A program made the position numbers and the translations under genes. The notes beneath the pieces were generated by a model. It did not search any database, was not told where the DNA came from, and saw only the letters and a program-made list of their open reading frames with translations. A DNA stretch of 8,938 bases from Prevotella sp. UBA3757 (GTDB lineage Bacteria; Bacteroidota; Bacteroidia; Bacteroidales; Bacteroidaceae): NCBI GenBank assembly GCA_002371715.1, contig DFGF01000055.1, positions 6,486 through 15,423 on the forward strand. Direction: 5' to 3'. Below are positions 4,370-8,938 of the stretch, piece by piece (the first letter of the stretch is position 1; each line of letters opens with the position of its first letter).

Positions 4370-5875
4370 ATGTTGTGTGGATTTACTATTGAGGCGTGGA
4401 TAACCATTGTGACCGTACTCACGATGTTTACTGTCCTGCTGTTTACGAAGCTACGTGCCGACCTCGTATTCCTCGGAGCTACCGCCGTTCTCTTTGTGAC
4501 GGGAGTACTCAACGCTAAAGAAGCTTTTTCCGGTTTCAGTTCTACGTCGGTGGTAGTCATCGGCGTGCTGTTCGTCGTTGTGGCCGGACTCACTCATACC
4601 GGCGTGCTCCAGTGGATGGTCAAACATCTGCTGGGCCAGCCCGACAGCTATAGCAAAGCCGTTGTCCGACTCATGTTACCAGTGGCAGCACTCAGCTCAT
4701 TTCTGAGCAACACCACCGTTGTGACGCTCTTTGTTGGCATTGTCAAGATGTGGTCGAAGAAGCTGAACATCTCACCCTCTAAGTTGCTCATTCCGCTGAG
4801 CTATGCCTCAGGCATGGGTGGCGTGTGTACGTTGATAGGCACCCCGCCCAACCTGATAATCTCCGGTCTCTATGCCGAGAACACCGGCACGTCCATGAAC
4901 ATCCTGGCTACGACCATTCCCGGCCTGTTCTGTCTTTTTGTCGGCGTGCTGTCTGTCATTGCCATGAGCCGGCTGTTGCCCGACCGCCAGGCACCTGCTT
5001 CTGCCGACGAGGACACCGTGGAGTACACGGTCGAGATGATTGTGCCATCCAACAATAAGTTCATTGGCGAGACATTGGGCTATGCCGGTCTCCTCAACGT
5101 CGAGGGCGGCCGACTCATCAAAATGCGTCATTTCGACAACGTGTCGGTAACTATCAGCGAAAACGAGTTCCTCATGGGTGGCGACCATCTGGTCTTTGCC
5201 GGACACATCAAGGATATCCTGAAACTCTCGGAGACCCACGGACTCACTGTTGGCGACGAGGTCATCAATGTGGGTATAAAGACCCTGCTCTCGACGCTGA
5301 TCATGGTAGCTATGGTGGTGGTGTCGGCCTTGGGCATCATGCCCCTGTTGCAATGTGCGTTCATTGCCGCCGCAGCCATGTTGCTGACGCGCTGTTGCAA
5401 TGCCGACCAGGCCATGAAGGCCATCAACTGGGACATCCTCATGGTCTTTGCCGGCAGTGTCGTGTTAGGGCTGGCCATTCAGAAGACGGGCATTGCCGAG
5501 CGCATGGCCTTTGGCATCCTTGATGTCTGTGGCACCAACCCGATAGTCGTTATGACGGCCATCTGTCTGGTGGGTACCTTCATCACCGAGTTCATCTCCA
5601 ATACGGCTGCAGGTGCCATCTTCTTCCCCATCATGTACCAGGCTGCTGAGAAACTGGGTTATGAGCCCTATTCCTTCCTTATTGCCCTGATGATCAGTGT
5701 CAGCAGCAGCTTTGCCACCCCCATCGGGTCGCCCACCCACATGTTGGTCTATGGTCCTGGCGGCTATAGGTTCAGCGACTTCATGCGCATCGGCCTGTTG
5801 ATGAACCTCATCATCCTGGCAGCCAACATCCTCATCGTGAACATTATCTATCCGCTCACGCCCCTGCATCCCTGA
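4370..5875 (+). CDS. SLC13/DASS family anion transporter with TrkA-C domain
   Basis: Inner-membrane transporter of the divalent anion:sodium symporter (ArsB/NhaD) superfamily; relatives move dicarboxylates, sulfate or phosphate. The 501-aa protein has two related membrane halves. The first has the signature SNT at 113-115 and the hairpin-tip stretch GVCTLIGTPPNLI (151-163). The second has SNT at 410-412 and ATPIGSPTHMLVYGPGG (449-465). Between them a soluble stretch (about 216-295, VEYTVEMIVPSNNKFIGETL to LSETHGLTVGDEV) looks like one TrkA-C (RCK_C) ligand-sensing domain; many relatives of about 600 aa have two. The substrate cannot be read from sequence. It follows the 58-aa ORF and converges with the export operon, 97 bp away. 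The start at 4370 gives a normal short N terminus before the first helix. Confidence 0.88.
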   Translation: MLCGFTIEAWITIVTVLTMFTVLLFTKLRADLVFLGATAVLFVTGVLNAKEAFSGFSSTSVVVIGVLFVVVAGLTHTGVLQWMVKHLLGQPDSYSKAVVRLMLPVAALSSFLSNTTVVTLFVGIVKMWSKKLNISPSKLLIPLSYASGMGGVCTLIGTPPNLIISGLYAENTGTSMNILATTIPGLFCLFVGVLSVIAMSRLLPDRQAPASADEDTVEYTVEMIVPSNNKFIGETLGYAGLLNVEGGRLIKMRHFDNVSVTISENEFLMGGDHLVFAGHIKDILKLSETHGLTVGDEVINVGIKTLLSTLIMVAMVVVSALGIMPLLQCAFIAAAAMLLTRCCNADQAMKAINWDILMVFAGSVVLGLAIQKTGIAERMAFGILDVCGTNPIVVMTAICLVGTFITEFISNTAAGAIFFPIMYQAAEKLGYEPYSFLIALMISVSSSFATPIGSPTHMLVYGPGGYRFSDFMRIGLLMNLIILAANILIVNIIYPLTPLHP

Positions 5876-5972
5876 CGGCGGGATAGGCTGATACGCCACT
5901 GGGATAGGTCGAACAACAGGTGTTGGGTTGGCTAATTATCGACTGAGCCTATTCTTCTCATGTTCAGTTTTG

Positions 5973-6812
5973 TTAGGGGGCAGTTACAGTGATGAAGGCC
6001 GTCATGCCTGGGGCCAGGTGCGGGTGAGGTGATACCGTAGCCTCGATATACGCCATGCCGTTTTCGTCGATGACCGGGCTGACGGCCGACACGGTAGCCT
6101 GATGACGCTCCGTCGGGAAAGAGACGGTGGTGAAGGAGAGGCTGGCTCCATTCTCGTATCTGGCCAACTCGTTTTCAAGCACGTTGAAACAGACCTTCAG
6201 ATGATCCATATCCACAATGTAGAAGAGCGGCTCGCCGGCCTGGGCTGCTCCGTAAAGCGTATTGCAGATTTTCGATACATAGCCGGAAATGGGAGCCGTG
6301 ATGGTGCAGTAGCTCAGCGAGTGCTCCAGTTCGTGCAATTCGGCTTTAGTCTCGTTGTAGCCACTGTTGATGCGTGCCAGCCGCTTGATGTTGTCGGGAG
6401 CCTCGTCGAGGTGGTCGCGCTTATATCCCTGTCCCATCAGAATGGCCTGATATTGGAATTCTGCCTTCTCCAGTTTGGCACGGCTGTGGAGAATCTTCTC
6501 TTGCATGGCAACGCTGCTCAGGCGTACGACGACCTGTCCCTTCTTGACATACTGTCCGGCCTTCTCGGCAGCGAACATGACAATCTGTTCTGAAATACGG
6601 CTATAGACAGGTATCTCACGTTCACTTTCTATCCTACCTTTGGTGACTGTGGAAAACGTCGCAGACTGTTGCTCGGATGCGGATTCCGGTGCTTCTGCTG
6701 CCAGCGTGTCGCCGTGCTCTGAGGCAGATGGCATGCCCTTCTTCTGCTGGCAGGCAGAGAAGAGTATCATGGCCAGGAGGGCAGTCAATAAGAGCTTAGT
6801 ATTCTTGTTCAT
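5973..6812 (-). CDS. Periplasmic adaptor lipoprotein of an export system
   Basis: Membrane fusion (HlyD/AcrA-like) protein linking an inner-membrane exporter to a TolC channel. I start it at 6812 (MNKNTKLLLTALLAMILFSAC), which gives a lipoprotein signal with the lipidated Cys at 21; a longer in-frame extension to 6944 is Pro/Ser/Thr-rich, lies within the tolC gene and is rejected. The 279-aa product has half of a lipoyl-like domain at about 70-100 (EKAGQYVKKGQVVVRL), a coiled-coil hairpin at about 103-167 and the second half at about 169-203 (TITAPISGYVSKI...AGEPLFYIV). A beta-barrel region follows, ending in APGMTAFITV. It is shorter than typical adaptors (350-400 aa), so the last domain may be reduced. 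Its start overlaps the TolC gene's end by 17 bp, implying coupled translation. It is the last gene of the operon. Confidence 0.9.
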   Translation of the reverse strand: MNKNTKLLLTALLAMILFSACQQKKGMPSASEHGDTLAAEAPESASEQQSATFSTVTKGRIESEREIPVYSRISEQIVMFAAEKAGQYVKKGQVVVRLSSVAMQEKILHSRAKLEKAEFQYQAILMGQGYKRDHLDEAPDNIKRLARINSGYNETKAELHELEHSLSYCTITAPISGYVSKICNTLYGAAQAGEPLFYIVDMDHLKVCFNVLENELARYENGASLSFTTVSFPTERHQATVSAVSPVIDENGMAYIEATVSPHPHLAPGMTAFITVTAP

Positions 6813-8250
6813 AATTGATAAGGGTTTGCAGATGATAATGGTTTGTCCAGAAATCTTCCATGACGGAGAGGTAGTTGGAGTAGGCCGTTGACCATCGCGA
6901 CTGCCCCAGGGTGAAGGTGTTGATGTCGCAGAGGCCGTTGGCATAGTTTTCGGCAGTCTCTTGGAGAGTCTCTTCCGCCAGGGCTAAGGTCTTGAGGGTG
7001 GTCGAGAGCAGTGAGCGGCTGGATTGCAGTCTTTGAAGGGTCACGGTGGCGTCTTCTGCCAACAGGCGTTCTACCTCATGGAGGGCCGACTCCTGGCGTT
7101 CCACCCAGCTGCCAGCGGCGGCATGGCGCTTTTTGGCTGCGCCATGATCCATCAGAGGTATCGTGAGCTGCACGGCGCCTATGGCATATAGCTGCTGGTT
7201 CTTGTAGGCATTGCCGAAAGTGTTGCCCGCTTGCTGCAGTCCCAAATTGAGGTCAACTCCGATGTTGACGCCACGCTCCTTCTGCGTCTTGTTTTCTTGA
7301 TGACGGGCTTCGGTCAGTTCGGCCAGCTGCTGCTGGTAGGCCGGACTGTTGTTCTTGGCAAGTTCGGCCACTTCGGCCAGCGTATAGCTGGCAGCTGGCG
7401 GCGTGTCGGGTATTGTCAGCAGCGGCAGTTCTTCAGGTATGGGGTGGATACGCAGCAGCGACGCCAGTTCCGTCCTGGCCTTCAGCTCGTCACGCTGCGC
7501 CACAGCCAGCATGTTGGCAGCATTCTGCTGTTGTATTTCGATAGAGTGCAGCTCAGCCAGTGTGACAATGGCGATGCTGGCTTTCTCGCGGGCGATGGCG
7601 AGAAGGGTGTCGTTTAGTTGCAGTTCCTCCAGACGCATCTGCAAGATACGCTGTTGGCGGGCTAACTGGAAATAGCGCACTGCGGCTTCCTCGGCAATGC
7701 GGCGCAGATTGTACTCATGCTGGCGGCGTGCTGCCACTATGCGCTGGTCTTCCACTCTTTTCTCCCATCGGTAGGGATTGTAGCCCAGCAGGGTGTGACT
7801 ATAGCCTATCAGTATCGGACTGGCTACGAACTGACGCGGGTGGCCGGAGGCTTCTTCGCGGAAGAACTCACTCCAAATGGCCTGTGTGCCTACGTATGCT
7901 TCACCGCCAAAGGGCAGCACCTTCTGTGTGAGCCTCAATTGGGCGGAAGTGGAGAGAATGTCATAATTGCGCAAATAGACGTAGTCGCGGCTTGGATCGC
8001 TTATGATGCGGGAGTAGTTGGGCACCAGTTTCAGCGAGAGCTGTGGCTTGCGCAAGGCCTCGAACGCCTCGTAGGCAGCCTGCCGGCTCTGGTATTCCTG
8101 CCGGCTCTGGAAGGCAGTGATGGCACTGTCCTGTGCCAGCCGTATCACGTCGTCCAAGGTCAGTGGTGTCTGCCCCCACGACCCGAGGCAGAGCGACGTC
8201 AGGCCTGTCAGTAGATATAGACGTAGGTGCATATAGTTATTATTCATCAT
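6796..8250 (-). CDS. TolC-family outer membrane efflux protein
   Basis: Outer-membrane channel with a long periplasmic helical barrel, used as the exit duct of tripartite exporters. The 484-aa protein has an N-terminal signal (hydrophobic residues about 10-22, LYLLTGLTSLCLG, probable cleavage near SWGQ at 24-27). Two outer-membrane-efflux-protein repeats follow (about 30-230 and 280-475), rich in Gln, Glu, Ala and Leu heptads as expected for the alpha-barrel. The entry TLDDVIRLAQDSA (31-43) is typical. The start at 8250 overlaps the ABC gene's stop by ATGA (8247-8250); Met2 or Met7 are alternative starts that also leave a usable signal. Length is normal for the family. It works with the flanking ABC exporter and adaptor. 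Confidence 0.93.
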   Translation of the reverse strand: MMNNNYMHLRLYLLTGLTSLCLGSWGQTPLTLDDVIRLAQDSAITAFQSRQEYQSRQAAYEAFEALRKPQLSLKLVPNYSRIISDPSRDYVYLRNYDILSTSAQLRLTQKVLPFGGEAYVGTQAIWSEFFREEASGHPRQFVASPILIGYSHTLLGYNPYRWEKRVEDQRIVAARRQHEYNLRRIAEEAAVRYFQLARQQRILQMRLEELQLNDTLLAIAREKASIAIVTLAELHSIEIQQQNAANMLAVAQRDELKARTELASLLRIHPIPEELPLLTIPDTPPAASYTLAEVAELAKNNSPAYQQQLAELTEARHQENKTQKERGVNIGVDLNLGLQQAGNTFGNAYKNQQLYAIGAVQLTIPLMDHGAAKKRHAAAGSWVERQESALHEVERLLAEDATVTLQRLQSSRSLLSTTLKTLALAEETLQETAENYANGLCDINTFTLGQSRWSTAYSNYLSVMEDFWTNHYHLQTLINYEQEY

Positions 8251-8938
8251 ATTTTTTCTTTTTCGTTAGGGAAATAGCCGCGAGCCTTGAGTTCCTCGAA
8301 GTTGCCGTCGGCGGCCACGCGCCCGTCTTTCAGCACGATGATGCGGTTGCACTTCTCGATGGTGCTCAGCCGGTGGGCAATGACGATGCGCGTACACTTC
8401 AGCTTCGCCAGGTTCTCGACCACGATGTGCTGGCTGATGTTGTCGAGTGCCGACGTGGCCTCGTCGAGGAACAGCACTTTGGGCTTCCTGACCAGCGCCC
8501 GTGCGATGAGGATGCGCTGCCGCTGACCGCCCGACACACCTTTACCGTCGGTGGTGATGGGCGTGTCCATGCCTAAGGGCATGTTGCGGATGTCACCGTC
8601 GAGGGCTGCCATGCGGGCCGCCTCCCAGGCATCATCGTCGGTCAGCAGCGGATTGTTGAAGATGATGTTGTCGCGGATGGTGCCCTCCACCAGTTGGCCG
8701 TCCTGCATGCAGATGCCGATGCAGTAACGCCGCAGACTGCGAAGGTTGATGTCATTGAGGTCGTATTGGTCGTAGAAGATGGAGCCCGAGAGCGGTTTCT
8801 CCAGTCCCATCATCAGTCGCATCAGCGTGCTCTTGCCACAGCCCGACGCTCCGACCAGTGCCACATAGTCGCCACTGTTGATGGTCAGGTTGAGGCCGTC
8901 GAAGAGCAGGGGTATGTCGTCGGCATAGCGGAACTTCA
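8247..8938 (-). CDS. ABC exporter ATPase domain, NHLM/NHLP bacteriocin-export-like (partial)
   Basis: Only the last 229 residues are in the window; the transmembrane domain and start lie beyond 8938. The visible part is a complete nucleotide-binding domain. The A-loop region is FRYADDIP. Walker A is GASGCGKST (visible residues 29-37), the Q-loop MQDGQ (77-81) and the signature SGGQR (135-139). Walker B is VLFLDEATSALD (154-165), with catalytic Glu159, and the switch His188 is in IAHRLST. The stretches RLMMGLEKPLSGSIFYD, DLRSLRR-like NLRSLRR, and DDAWEAARMAAL...MPLGMDT closely resemble, from memory, the NHLM bacteriocin system ABC transporter ATP-binding protein (NHLM_micro_ABC2 type), which exports ribosomally made modified peptides. 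An internal GTG at 8864 is codon 25 of the visible part (within Walker A), not a start. It overlaps tolC by 4 bp. Confidence 0.85.
   Translation of the reverse strand, partial: KFRYADDIPLLFDGLNLTINSGDYVALVGASGCGKSTLMRLMMGLEKPLSGSIFYDQYDLNDINLRSLRRYCIGICMQDGQLVEGTIRDNIIFNNPLLTDDDAWEAARMAALDGDIRNMPLGMDTPITTDGKGVSGGQRQRILIARALVRKPKVLFLDEATSALDNISQHIVVENLAKLKCTRIVIAHRLSTIEKCNRIIVLKDGRVAADGNFEELKARGYFPNEKEKI

Noticed and set aside
5883..5952. Intrinsic terminator between the converging genes
   Set aside because: Only a 7-bp ATAGGCT/AGCCTAT pairing with a long loop and a 5-bp CAACA/TGTTG stem are visible, neither followed by a T-run in a convincing position.
6813..6944. 44-residue N-terminal extension of the adaptor protein
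   Set aside because: It would place a Pro/Ser/Thr-rich stretch before a clear lipoprotein signal and lies inside the tolC coding sequence; the ATG at 6812 is better.

Overview
The window reads as Bacteroidales chromosomal DNA, most likely Prevotella-like. The support is protein-level resemblance of CydB and TopB to Bacteroidetes forms, promoter cores of the Bacteroidetes -7 type (TAnnTTTG), little use of Shine-Dalgarno sites, and heptamer and tripeptide repeats of a kind common in that group. Genus is inference.

Layout. On the + strand come cydB (52-1203, second subunit of a cytochrome bd oxidase; cydA would lie just before the window), a repeat-built inverted repeat (1208-1323), then topB (1353-3239), a type IA topoisomerase III with its own promoter almost touching its start codon. 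From 3240 to about 4163 there is no convincing gene. That stretch holds a promoter-like site with both -33 and -7 boxes (3276-3308), a strongly strand-asymmetric block ending in a very long hairpin (3581-3638), seven tandem 22-bp units (3675-3829) and a doubtful 43-codon ORF. Next, a promoter core matching topB's in 14 of 15 positions precedes a 58-aa small ORF (4164-4340) and an SLC13/DASS-type anion transporter with an internal TrkA-C domain (4370-5875).

On the - strand, converging on the transporter, is the 3' end of an export operon read from 8938 down to 5973: the C-terminal nucleotide-binding domain of an ABC exporter that resembles the NHLM/NHLP bacteriocin-export family (cut by the window edge), a TolC-family outer-membrane channel, and a lipoprotein periplasmic adaptor. 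The three genes overlap by 4 and 17 bp, so they are almost certainly one transcript and make one envelope-spanning export machine. The cargo, any peptidase-bearing partner ABC protein and any peptide-modifying enzymes would lie beyond 8938.

Most worth following up are the NHLM-like exporter joined to an RND-style lipoprotein adaptor, the 22-bp tandem array and giant hairpin in the gene-free region, the in-frame 9-bp (tripeptide) repeat inside topB, and the altered Toprim acidic motif of TopB.
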